Positions 14,493-26,848 of a stretch of DNA of 64,000 bases are shown piece by piece. How positions within the stretch are numbered: the first letter of the stretch is position 1; every line of letters starts with the position of its first letter. Origin of the DNA: Kudoa neothunni (taxonomy: Eukaryota > Cnidaria); contig OZ199838.1 of the NCBI GenBank assembly GCA_964304625.1, forward strand, positions 2,604,001-2,668,000, written 5' to 3'. The notes beneath the pieces are model-generated. The model was not told the origin of the DNA. It did not search any database and was given only the letters and a program-made list of their open reading frames with translations. A program made the position numbers and the translations under genes.

Positions 14493-17400
14493 CCTGAAAT
14501 TATAAATCAATAAATTTTTAGACTTTCTTAAATATAAACCTTATAAAGTTTACATTTATGATTGCAAAGTTTTCGTTTATTGTTTCATTGCGTTAGTAAT
14601 TTATGGCTAATTCCTATTCTTAGCTAGAGCTAGAAATCTGAATTTTGTATCGACTGCATGCATGATTTCGTTTTTGCCAAAACAATACGCCTCATTAAAA
14701 TTTATTTTTATCTAAATGCTGACACATGTGTATAAAATGTTTCTTTACAATAAAAACGTTTTTCTGTTATAAAAAATTTAAAATCAAAAACATAATTTTT
14801 TTACCAATCCGAATTATTTTAATCGTCATAATGGAATATTCTGAAGTTTATAACCGGTGATACTTACAAATGCTCGGTTTTAATATAATATATTTCTATC
14901 CCATAATAGAGCTCACGGAACCGATGAAAATTTTCAGGGGGTCGGATAATGCTTCTGGTCAAAGGTTGTTCACCGCAGCTAATGTCTTTATTCTCTTCGC
15001 TAAATTCTACAATTATTTCAATAATCGCAATTTTCTGTGATTTAAACCTCAATTTGGCGAATTTCCATTTTAATCCTTGTACATTATCGACATGACCCTA
15101 AACGAGGAAACAATATTAGATAAAAATAACATTCACAGATTTAGTTGACAATATAAAAAATTCTTACGTTATTTTTACATTAAGTCCTACTAACCATCTA
15201 AATAATATAAGTAGCTGAAAAATTTACACCCTACAAATAAAAATGGGGTAGAAATTTACCCCACTTTTTTATTTTATAAAATTGTCTCAAATATAATTCA
15301 GCATTGATTGACAAAATACGAGGAAAATTCATCGAATACATTTTGAATAAATCACCAATTATTAAAGTTATATTCTGAGTACGCGTGCGCGCAGTTAAAG
15401 TTGTTACATTTCCACGGTATATGATTGTATTTATAAATGTATTTTCTCGGTTTTCTAATTTTAACATTTAATTCAAGTTTTATAACAACTGCCAACTAAT
15501 TTATCTGATTTTAAACAACGCAATGTAAAATTGCGCAGAAAAAAACAAAATGTTGGAAAACAATGTTTATTTCACAAAAAAGTATCATATATGTTTTTAA
15601 ACTCTTGCTAAACACAAAACGTGTCAACCTATTGAACAAGTATATCATATGTTTTTTAATACTCTCTACAATCCGAAACTAAGAATGTTGATCAACAGTT
15701 TCCACTTATATTTTTGGATTCATACTACAACGCAGAATTAAGCTAACTGATAAAAAGTAGTCGTATTTTGAATAACTGGTATGAAAATAATTAGAGAACG
15801 ACGCGCTTACATCTTTGTTGCGCGTGCGCTACGGCATCGCAGGTATAGTGTTTCGTTATTTGATCATTATTTACTCGATGGAAATTCCGAAAATTTTAAA
15901 AATCAAATGTATCAATATTTTAAATAATTTTATTTGGAAGGTGTTTTTACATTAACTTTTTTGATACATGACTAAAAAAATTTCGACTCATTTTTCTGAG
16001 AGTTTTCATAAAGATAAAATATTACAACAAATGGAGAGGATTCATGTTCCATTTATACACTATAATATTGTCGACAAAATTCATTTGAGGTAGAAATCTA
16101 TCCCATTTTATTTAGAAGGTTAAATTTGTTAATTATAATTCAAAAACGTTTTTATTTTTATCCCAAATATAATTAAGAAAGTATTATTATAAGTAGAGTT
16201 CGCGTTAATAAGAAGTTATTTATAATAAACTAAAAATAATTCTATATAAAAGTCAACAAATAAAAATAAAATACAAAATTGATGTGTGTGAAGGATGAAT
16301 GTAATTTTCTACGATAAAACAAATATCTTAATTATTCACTCATATAGTAATTTTTGTTTTACGTTTGGAATCAAAAGCGACAATTATTACTTTTTCACAA
16401 AGTGTGACAGCCTATTTGCGTTCATAATGAATATGACTAGTCTTACAAAATGGTTTAAACTTTAAACTAATAGAACAAATCTTTGAAAAATGTAGGTTGC
16501 GGGACTATTTATCAAGAAAAAAATGGCCATGATAAAAAAAATGCTGAGAAACACTGATTTAAATAATAATAATAATAATGATATATGCGTTGACGCCATC
16601 CTTCATCCTAACCACTCATGGCAATAAGAAAAATTTACAATAAATTTTATTAAAATTACAGATTGTTATCTTCTAATAAATAGAGATATCATAGAAAAAA
16701 ATATAGATGAAATTAGCCTTGCTTGAATATAATTATAATTAATTATAAAGGTTGATAAAAATAGCACCTTTCATTTCAAGAACGCTAATTTCTATTAACG
16801 CATTCGTCTCGCACATAACAAACAAATTCCAACTTTAAATAATCCTAACATTTCATTTCTTATAATAATTGCAGCAATTACTCGTGAGAACATTTTCCTT
16901 TTTCTAATATAAAAATAATAATTACACAACAAAGATTAAGTGTAATCCTGCAAAAATACCACTCGATTTCTAAAAGTTATTTCAGCCAATAAAAATCTTT
17001 CTAACAACATTATAAATTCGTTATTTTTATTTAAGGATTAAAATTCATTAATAATTAACAAACAGACACAAATTATAGATAATCCGATTCCTAATAATTA
17101 TCTCATTGATGATTCCAAAATAAATCTAATCAAAGTTTCTGCTATCCTTGAATTTATTATTATTTCCAGCATAGTTTAGGGGTAGATTTGAGGACATTCC
17201 AAATTCATCTCCATAGCAACTAAGCCAAAAACGCTTATCAAAATGGCAACTTAATCTTTTAATTTACATTTAATCCATTATTAGAAGTAAGCGGCAGCGC
17301 AAAAACATCGAATAACTTGAGACACATTTAAAACTTTACGGTTTATTCCAAATAAACTTCCTTATTATATGAAATATTTCGGCACTAAGTTGAAATTTAA

Positions 17401-17661
17401 CAGAGATTTAGCGCCAATATTTTAATAAATACCGGATTAATTATTGTAATTGTCAATTTAACCTGTATCATCAACGTTGATACTCATAAACATACGGTCG
17501 TGTTAGTTTGACCAATATAACAAGTATAAAATTGGTTGGTTCGATCTATTACATTTATTCTCTGAATCATGCGCATGCCTAGTCAACCGGAATTTTACCA
17601 GGCGCCATAAACACTCACTTTGTAATTCTGTTGGATAGATTGCTTGCGCCATCTCATAAAT
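14493..17661. other. intergenic, one isolated exon-like block
   Basis: AT-rich sequence between COG2 and PRC1. Apart from the minus-strand block at 14869-15097 I find no coding signal. A small hairpin (ggggtagaaatttacccc) lies at about 15244-15261. Confidence 0.45.
14869..15097 (-). CDS. isolated exon-like open segment, unidentified
   Basis: An open frame of 76 codons plus one base is bounded by a good acceptor (ctcgtttag) and a consensus donor (GTAAGTATC). It begins GHVDNVQGLKWKFAKL and includes LYYGIEIYYIKTEH, and its composition looks like real protein. No partner exon is visible for about 2.4 kb upstream or down to COG2. It may belong to a gene with long introns, or be a fragment left by duplication. 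I do not recognise the family. Confidence 0.45.
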
Positions 17662-20151
17662 ATGGATGAAAAATTTTCCAAGTATTTTATCGAGCGTCCT
17701 AAGCTTTTTAACCGTTAAATAACAGTAAAATTTCAAATAACGAGCACTCCCAACAGCTGGACAGTGAAATAAGTGCGATTGGCGATTGGGAGGAGTTTCG
17801 CGATTTCACCAACGCAAAAATCAATGATGCAGCTGCTAAAGTACAAGAATTCTGGGAAGCATTAGGTTTGGACGAAAAAGGTGTGAATATTCGGCGCCAA
17901 AATTTTGCCATACAATTCAGAGGTATTTTTCCTGGTTATCCTCACTCCCAACTAATTTAATGTAATTCGACGTAGAATTTGTTGATAAAATTATTGACAA
18001 CGAACGATTACACAATCATTTTGTTCAAAAGTCTGTACAGCGGCTCAGTTGGAAGAAATGGCCAATGCGCTCAGTTACAATATGCCGATAATAGTATTTT
18101 CAACACAGAATTTTGTGCACACTAAACTGTTCCATTAGTCTGACATATCAAAGAAACCATTGGAGTTGTTGGATGAGTTGAACAAGCTGATGGTGGATTT
18201 GTCCGAGGAAAAAAACAATCGAATATCTCAATACAATGGGCTAACCTCTAGAATACGAGAACTTTGCTCTATTCTAGATCAAAACGAGTCAATCCCAAAG
18301 TTGAATAGTTTCACCAAACGATTCAATAACGTCGAAAATAAAAAATCCAAATGTATTCCATCCAATGAAGAGTTGGTTGTTCTTGAAAATTATTTAACCA
18401 ACCTTACCAATGAAATGAATGAACGTAAATCCGAGCTTGAAAACATTCGTGGTAGTATTTTGGATATTTTTGTGAAAATGGGGAGAAATCCACAAGATCC
18501 AAAATACGTACCTCTATTCAATACCAAAAATCAAAATCTCTCGACCACCTTTATTAGCACTATTCAACGTTTTCATGATGAAGTATTTAGTTGCGTCGTG
18601 TTATTGGATCAAATAAATATTTTCGCTGCAGTTGATGGATGAGAATAATCAATGCAAACAAAAATACGACAGTCTATGGAAAGAGATTGAATATTGGTGG
18701 GAGAAACTCGACACGGAAACACTTGAAAGGGATCTTATTCGCGCTAGACATCGACACAACTATGGATACGACACGATTAAAAATGTATTTCTCTAATGAC
18801 TAACTGTGTGGTAAAATTGATCATTATGTGTTAACTTTTTAGTTGGAAATTATCAAAGAAAACATCATCAAAGAGAGACTATCTCGGATTGGTCAATGTG
18901 TTGAAAAACAAAGGAAAATTCTAAAAAATACACTCAGAAATTGTTTCGCATTCCACAACCGTCCGAATGCTGATCTCTGGGGTGGAGAAGAAGTTCTCAA
19001 TATGGCAAACGCCAAATTCGATCCCAAAGATGTGGTTATGAACACCGAAGCTTATTTGATTCGCTTAGAAACCGCCGTAGATGTAGTCAACAAATACAAT
19101 AATGACAATATCACTCTATTCAATATGATTCAAAGAAGAGAGCAATTGTGGTCTGAATTGTGCACGTTTGAGGTGGGTTTTCTCTTATACCACCCAATGT
19201 GTCATTTCCTCTAGAGTACACCACTCACTTCGGAACGCTTAAAAAATCGAGGTGGAATTCTGCTTAAAGAGGAAAAAATTCGTAAACGTATCTACAAAGA
19301 ATTGCCCGCAGTAATTTGGTTGACGTTGTTGATTGTTATTTTCATACTTTTCCAGCTTCAACAACAACTTCTTATTATGATCATGGATTGGCAAAATAAA
19401 TACAAGTATTATTTTGTTTGAAGTTGATGTAGGTTATAGTTTTGTTCGATTTCAGAATCGAAAGCGATCCCCATAACAATATTAAAACTAGAATCTTCTA
19501 TTGGGAAGGCGGTTGCGATTACACTGAGATTTTACGTCATCAATGGGAAAATCGAATCAAACTAAACAAGAAACTCAACCATCCCGATGAATCCGTCAGC
19601 TATAAACATCCCAAAGCTACAACAATGACTCCATTGAGAAAAAACACAATGGATAAATGTCATCCCTCTCCTAGAACACCATTAACCTCGGTGTCGTCTT
19701 TTTCATCCAATTCTACGCGTGTGACTAGAGCTAGCAAAAGATCAGCTACTCCTTCTGTATTTGGAGAGTGTGTTATTTGTTTGTATGTGTTGTTGTTATT
19801 TAGAATTTTCTAACTGCTGGCACAAATCGTAATACACCTTTTGGCAATCGGACTGCCACTAAAACTCAGCAACGACCTGAAATCATTTTTCCTAAGGTTC
19901 CTGTATGTTTGTGTGTTTTGGATCATTCGATCTTTTGACTGATAATAGAAATTAACATTTTCTTCTCCGATTACCGAAAATAAGACCAAAACTCCTCTTC
20001 TACCATTACCCAATATTTCCATTAATGAGGTTTCATATATTTTTCTTGCCTTTTTGTTGATTTGGACATTTAGAATATCACAAATAATACTAGAAATATG
20101 TCTAAAGTGAAAAAACCCGCGACACATCTCAAAAAACCTCAGCTAAATTAA
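17662..20151 (+). CDS. PRC1: PRC1/Ase1/MAP65-family microtubule bundling protein
   Basis: Crosslinks antiparallel microtubules at the spindle midzone during cytokinesis. A short first exon (ATG 17662) joins through a 44-bp intron to VQEFWEALGLDE, the counterpart of LREIWELIGIPED. Downstream come long coiled-coil exons (18139-18609 and 18843-19171). Then follows LKNRGGILLKEEKIRKR, the hallmark motif of the family (RGGNLLKEEKxRxK), and next the segment HQWENRIKLNKKLN. A basic Ser/Thr-Pro-rich tail (PLRKNTMDK, PRTPLTS) resembles the Cdk-regulated C terminus of PRC1. The stop is TAA at 20149-20151. Introns are about 34-60 bp. One spot near 18030 does not read through in a single frame (see findings). 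Confidence 0.85.
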
Positions 20152-21743
20152 CCTATGCCATTTTATTATTCTTACTTGTTTTGTATGATAATTAATAATT
20201 GAGGATTTGTTTTACTTTCAATTCTCATTATGAATATTAATAATTGTGTAACCCATCAACTAGCGATTCCTTTTGAATAGAAATTTAATGTCAAAATCAT
20301 GTTTTTTTGTTTGTTCCTTTGTAATCAAAGGGTTTGTTAGGTTTGTTAAAATAGCTTTAACAAATTTATGTTGTTAATACTTACTTGTAGAATGTTGAAT
20401 CTTTAAAGATTCGTAAGATATGATAAGATTGGATTTAGTTAATTGAGAGTCACTAGGAATGACGAATATTTTAAAATAAACATTATTTTATAATATTTAA
20501 TCGCGATGTATGTGATAATAAGAAATAATTATTGTATTGTATAATTTTGTAGTTATTTTTTCGGCCATTATGATAATGACGAAGTACTCGAATAGAAAGA
20601 ACATTCTGTTAACTCAATTCTAATTATACATTCAGATATATCACGTATTTTTCGTATATTATTGAGATGCAATAATAAATTGCGAAACAGAATCTGAAAC
20701 TTTGTGACAATTTTTACCAAGGATGTATACTCAGAATACCCCCCCCCCCCCCCCAACAACATTTGTATAGAAAACCCAAAAAAGTTGATTTAAAATAACT
20801 AGATATACGTTTAACATAAAAATTAATCAATTAAGTTGTCCTTTGAAAGTCAAATATTAATCCGTTTAAATATCAAGTTAATTAAAAATCGTTTTGGTAT
20901 AAATAGTATTCTTAAGATATTCAATAATAGTTGTTAGGAGTTGGATAGAATAAAATTGATAAGTTATCGATTCTGCGAAAAATAATTCTTTCGTGAGTTG
21001 ATTTTTAAATGTTACACAGTGTCTCATTTTATAAATTTTATTTTCCAATAATTACTCTACAGCGGTAATTTTTGAGGGAAATTAGTTAATTTCAGGATTA
21101 AACTTGTTCAACTCGGATACATTAACTTTAGAACTCTTCCGAATCTTAATTGCGTAAATGTAAGAATTTGCCGTAAAAATGTTCACGATATTAAATGGCT
21201 GTATTTTCTATTAGTTCTTTTTTTCATAGTTGAGGGTTATGTCATTAGGCGATCCAGAGTCGTATGCTCCCTATCGACAGCATCAACAACTAATAGATTT
21301 CCTATAAGAAAGCATTACAAGTTATACCCCTCAACAAATTTAGATAGAAACATATTAGGCTGTTTATCTAAATTTTTATATGTATACGAATCTGGTAGTG
21401 ATCTAGAATTAAAAAATTTAATTCTAAATCTTTCCTGCCATGTTTGAATTACAGAGCGATGACATAAAATAAATAGGCCACCGCATTTAAAGTAATTTAC
21501 AATTTAAAACGATGCTTTTGAAATAATAAAAATTTAGTATTTTAAATATAATTCTGGTACTTATATGACCTGAGAATTTAAGAGGTTTGAATAAGCCATT
21601 CGAAATCACTTATGGGCTTAAATTATGACGCCACGTCGTTCAATAATAGAAAAATAAGCGAGAGAAAATAAAAAGCATGCAAAATAATAGTACAACCGAA
21701 AGATTTTGATTAGAAAATGTTGAACCATATACAGACAAATTAA
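20152..21743. other. intergenic between convergent PRC1 and REXO4
   Basis: No gene seen. It contains a 17-base cytosine homopolymer at 20738-20754 that stands out from the AT-rich background. Confidence 0.6.
20738..20754. repeat. poly-C homopolymer
   Basis: Seventeen consecutive C residues in otherwise AT-rich noncoding DNA. It is likely length-polymorphic and error-prone in sequencing. Confidence 0.9.
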
Positions 21744-22424
21744 CTATTTATATTTTGGAGAACATTTTTTTGTACAACGATCCTTGACCAACATATATAA
21801 TTGCATTGTAGCGATAGCATCCTGCACCGAGGAATGTTCGCCCGTTTGAATAGATTGCGAAAGAAGGCTGCTTACTAACGATCTCAACCCAACTACTTTC
21901 TGTACGTCCATTTGGGCCATCTCCCTCAAATGGATACAGCATGCAATGTCTCTCAATTGTGATCTGGACAACTTCACTTTCAAACAATTCAAATCATTTA
22001 GAATCGTATGACCAACTACAATATCAGAGATAGAAAAGATTTTCCCAACATCCTCCTGAACAACATCAAAAGGCAAGCCTAATAATTCAAATCGAGTCAA
22101 AAATTTAAACATTACCAATTCAATCGGTACCTCTTGCTAGATCTGCAGCACGCACACCACTAACGTCAGTTCGATAATCTGCCACATGGACGTCAGGTTT
22201 CACAAATTGGTCGTACAGGACACCACCTTTAGAATCCACTATGGATACGCGAGCAATCAAACTATTAATTCCTTTCCTCCCAACTCCTACCATTTCACAA
22301 TCAACTGCCACATATTTCTGATTGGAACTATCATTTCATTTAGAAACACCTGAAACTAATTAGCAATTTACATTCTTTCACCGTTACTTAGAGTAACGCT
22401 GTTTGTGCTGTTTGCGCTATTCAT
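21744..22424 (-). CDS. REXO4: REXO4-type DEDDh 3'-5' RNA exonuclease
   Basis: RNase T/DnaQ-fold exonuclease of the REXO4/ISG20 family, implicated in pre-rRNA processing. The exon at about 22346-22137 reads KYVAVDCEMVGVGRKG, with the first catalytic pair D-x-E. ARVSIVDSKG and DYRTDVSGV follow, as in human REXO4. After a short intron (gtaccg...attag) comes the second exon, which starts at about 22081. It has VGHTILNDL (third acidic residue) and the closing EHSSVQDAIATMQLY, holding the catalytic His and last Asp. All four acidic residues and the His are therefore present. The stop is TAG at 21744. An upstream Lys/Asn-rich exon (up to about 22505) joins by a 44-bp intron. I take its ATG at 22424 as the start, but the open frame extends further up. 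The protein is shorter than human REXO4, lacking most of the basic N-terminal extension. Confidence 0.85.
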
Positions 22425-22505
22425 ATTATCGACAGAGTTTTTGTTTTTCTTTATATTTTTTCTAATTGGAGGATAAATTTTATTTGTCTTTCCAACTTTT
22501 TTCTA

Positions 22506-25114
22506 AAAACGAGTAGGAAGATTTGGTCAAATTGAATTACAATTTTAATAAAAAAAAGAATATTTCATATATTGTAAGCGGAACAAAATCTATACATTCG
22601 AACAGAATTTTTTCCAATTCACACTGCCAGAAAAAGTCCCTTTGTCTTTCATTGCACACATGATCTCTTAATATAGATCGGGGACATTCGTCGCTCGCCT
22701 AACGGTATTGTATCGTCAAATTTGAAACTTAATTTTTTAATCATGGTCATTTTTTGTCTCGGCATTTTAAAATTATATTTATTTGATAAGATTTGTATTT
22801 TTCATGTTAACTGAATGTTTGAAAGAATAAAATCATGTAATGTCGGGGATACTCGTTTATTTTTCTAAAATAGAATGTAATTATTTTATCTTATTTTTCA
22901 CACAATTCCTTCAAATTTGAAAATGATAAAATTTAAAACGGAACAATAAACCAAATTAGTATTTCCATTTTAATTCAATAAATAGTCTCACTGCCATCAT
23001 TACTATGCGATAATTACGTCTCTATGATTTAAAAAAATTTTTCATTTGTTAAAAGAAAATAACAAGTTGTGATATTAAGTAAAATTAAACATCGTACGGT
23101 AACCTATAGAAATGAAGATGAAAATTATAGCGTTATTTTATTTTGTGCTGTCTTAATTAAAAGGAGGTGTGTTTTAAAATATAACAATGTAATGAAAATA
23201 AAGTAAAATGAGAAAACGTTTATTTCCCTCATTAATTTAATTTTAAACATCTCAAAAGCATGCGTAATCATACATTAATAAGTTAAATGTGGTACTTAAT
23301 TTGTAGAATTATTTATAATTAATTTTTTAAAGTTTGATGTTGCACTTTTAGGAAGAAGAAAAAATCGTCGACGACTTAAATTACACACAATGTAATTTAA
23401 TTTCTACTAACCCATTTACCAGTGGTTTTTAACCGAGGATCTGCAACACTCAAAAAATATGGAAACTAATAAAAGTGTCTATTTACAAATGCATATGGAC
23501 TAATTCCTTTGCGATGTCGAATAAATTTTAAAAATAATATATTATAATTTATAAATAAATGTATGTTCGAGTTGTTTTTATAGACATTATATTTTCTTTT
23601 TTTCTGATTCCATAATAAATCTTAGGATCAACTAGACAATTTGAATCGTCAGAAGATCCACGATTCTAAAAATATTTAAAACTATTGTTATAGATACTAA
23701 AAAATTTAGCAGCGAAAAATAATACACACTAATATTACAGGAAATTATAAACGTTAAATGAATAAATTAAAATATTTTAATTCATGTAAAGTTTGAATAC
23801 ATATATTAAGTATGAATGAAGTTTTGTACATAATATAATATATTTGAATATTATTTATGTTACAGAATATTATAAGAAATTCTTAAATTGAGCATAATTA
23901 TATTTATAACTAAATATGAAACCATGTGTCATAAATATTACATTTTTGAATGGTGTAATCTATTTTATTTTACCAAAATCATGTTGATTTCATTCTTCGT
24001 AATTTTTTAGGTTGGATCAGAAGGATAATCACATATTAAAAATGTAATTTGTAAAAATTACCAAAATTCAATGTAACACAAAAATAAATAAAATATGAAT
24101 GAGATCTTTTATTCGATATTCTATGAATTTTACTGCATCTTTTATTTTAGAGAAATTGAAATAATCATGCTGACTTAAAAATGAACGAGTTTTCGTTATG
24201 TGATTCCTCATTGTGGCTCTATTTTTTCTTATACGTCGATTTTCATAATAACAAAAAAGAAATCAATACATAATTTTAAATTTTCCTGCTGGAGCCAGTG
24301 ACCTTTATAACTACAACACGTTTTAAGTTTATAATAAGCCAGTACAATTTGAATAATTGGATCTATAACAGATATATATATATATATATATTTTTAAAGA
24401 ATTTATACCAAATTAACATATTACGGCCGAAAAATCGAAACAACGTTGATCACGTGACTAGCCAGTTTAATCACATTTTTTTAAAGTCGTATATGGAAAA
24501 AACTAGAATAATTGTATTTTTGAGTAAAAAAATTAATTCAATAACGGGATAGTTGAACAAAAATTAGAATACGATAAAATACTTTGCAGAAACCTCCACA
24601 GAGGTGCCTAAGATGCTATTATAAACTCTATAACATGTCCTTCTTATTCAATCCTAATGACACGCTAAAAATTGAAACTAAAATTGTTAAAATGATTAAA
24701 GAACCATAATACTCTTTATACTTTGTTAATTTATTTAAAGTAGTAAATATTTATATAATTTTAACAAAAAAAGGATCGATCGATTATGCTAGCGAAGCCA
24801 AAGAAAAATATTTTTAATTGTTTTAACGAATTTACTTTGTTTTTTGAAATAATTATTTAACTTAATTTTGAGTAAATTTAATTATTACCTTATTCATTTT
24901 TAAGCAATTTAATTATATTAAATAGCTATGTATGTTATTTATGCTCGCGCCAATAGGTGCGTAAAATTGGTAACGTCTAATTTTACTCATTTTCTCCACG
25001 ATCTCACGCAGATCCCGTAATCTACTGTATGTATGTATATATATATATATATATATACATGGCTATCACTTAAAAGAAACGACATATTTCAATTAGAAAT
25101 TAAACTAAAAATTT
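22506..25114. other. intergenic, simple repeats only
   Basis: AT-rich DNA with no supported exon. TA dinucleotide runs lie near 24374-24391 and 25034-25058. Confidence 0.5.
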
Positions 25115-26848
25115 CTACAAGTTGAACTTCTTCCTATCACTCTCACTAAGGAAATGCGAGATAGACTTTAAATCATCAAGATAAACAAAATTGTAGGTTC
25201 TTGGGATTTTGTGCCCTGCAAATCTCGAAGCCGCTGCTCTGGTGTAAGCACCCATATTTTTAAAGACAATAATATCGTCGATATTTATCTAAAGGTAGTA
25301 GTCGACATAATGTTGGGAAATAAAAATACAAACCTTTGGAAGAAGCTCATTTCTAATGCACACATCATTATCTTCTCCGGTGATACCCCGAATAGTGGTG
25401 GGGTACAGTTTTTGAGAGGAGTCATTTTGAGGTTTGTCGTGAGTGTTGGTGCCTGTGTAGGTGTTGATAACTTGTGATGGTTCAACTTCATCAAATTCCG
25501 ATTTACGAATGATGAACGACTCTCCAATGAAATGGTCGAACAAAACACAATTAAACGAACCATGAATACCATCGTTTATAAAATAAGAGCGAACATCCTA
25601 AATGAGCTCATATTAATTTTCCTCAAACGATCAAAGGTCAGAGTTCCCATTGAGGAAACACAAACTAAATAAATATTAATATCGATTAGTACAGATGGAT
25701 CATCTTCAAGTTTTGGAGCTTCGTCCATCACTTTGGTGACCAGTTGCATAGCAGAAGCTACAAAGTATCGTCCTGGTTCACTGATTACCACATAGCCATC
25801 CTCCTCTTTGAAATATTTGTCAATATTGGTGTTGACCACACGGGAAATCTGCAAAAATAATTCGTTCGATGACTCATATTCGAAATCTCCAGGAAATCCA
25901 CCACCAATATCCAACAACTTTAGGTGTACACCCTCGGATTTGGCAAACTCAAAGACATAATGCGAATCTTCGATAGCTTTCTTATAAACGTCAGGATCAG
26001 TGCAACCACTTCCAACATGGAAACTAAGACAAGAATGAGATACACTACAAAAATTAGTACCATCACCTAACTCCAACAAGATTTAGATTCAACTGTTTGG
26101 CTAGGCGCACTAACGATGGTACAGAATCCAAAGGAGCGCCAAATTTGAGTCCAAGCTATTTAATTCACATGTCAAAATAATTTTTTATTTAAAACAACAT
26201 TTAATTCAACTATTTTTCAGATTAAAGGGTATTAAAGAAAATTAAGAACAAAGTTGAAGTACAGGGCATCGGGCTGTAGTTGTTTCTACAAACACCCTTA
26301 AAATCAACGATGCATGGGGAGCATTATCTTTAATTTTATATAGTTCTTCTGTGCTATCAAAGGTCATTTTGTAGATGTGATGTTCTGCAGCATACACCAA
26401 ATGATCATCAAATTTGACTGCATTTGCATAGATTATCCGGTCAGGAGATACATCGTAATTGATCACCTGCCTCAGCTCGGAAACACTTGCACAATCAAAG
26501 CCAGTGCCTAAACTAGCCAAAACTTGAATTATTATGGGATGTGGGTGGCATTTTAAAGCGTAAAATGGAGTAATTCTTGGAAAATATTTCACCCATTTAT
26601 CGTATTTCCTGATGATATCAAAGACGTCAAACAAATAAAATGGTTCTTCATCTCGAAGCCTAAACAACACAACTCACGCTTGAACAAGAAAACAAGGTCC
26701 AGTACTCCAATTCAGATTGGTACAAAAAAAATTTTAAAACACGCAGATAATTCACATTATTAATAACGTAAACCTCATGTCCAAAAATTTCAACCTTGTC
26801 AACAACAAAGTTAAAATCATCGGGTAAGGTTGCCGTTATACCACCCAT
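25115..26848 (-). CDS. ornithine/arginine decarboxylase-family protein with altered catalytic loop
   Basis: Fold-III PLP decarboxylase family; ODC makes putrescine. The start is ATG 26848, and six exons give about 460 residues. FYALKCHPHP holds the PLP lysine (Lys69 of ODC). FDCASVSEL, FHVGSGCTD, DIGGGFPG, SEPGRYFVASA, INDGIHGSFNCVLFDH and KNMGAYT supply the remaining cofactor and substrate residues. Where ODC has WGPTCDGLD, this protein reads RGITGEDND, so the catalytic Cys360 is Gly and Asp361 is Glu. The tail after GAYT is short and ends at TAG 25115, without an obvious PEST degron. Possible roles are an antizyme-inhibitor-like regulator or a decarboxylase of changed specificity. Unlike classic antizyme inhibitor, it keeps the PLP lysine. 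Family membership is secure; activity is not. Confidence 0.85.
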
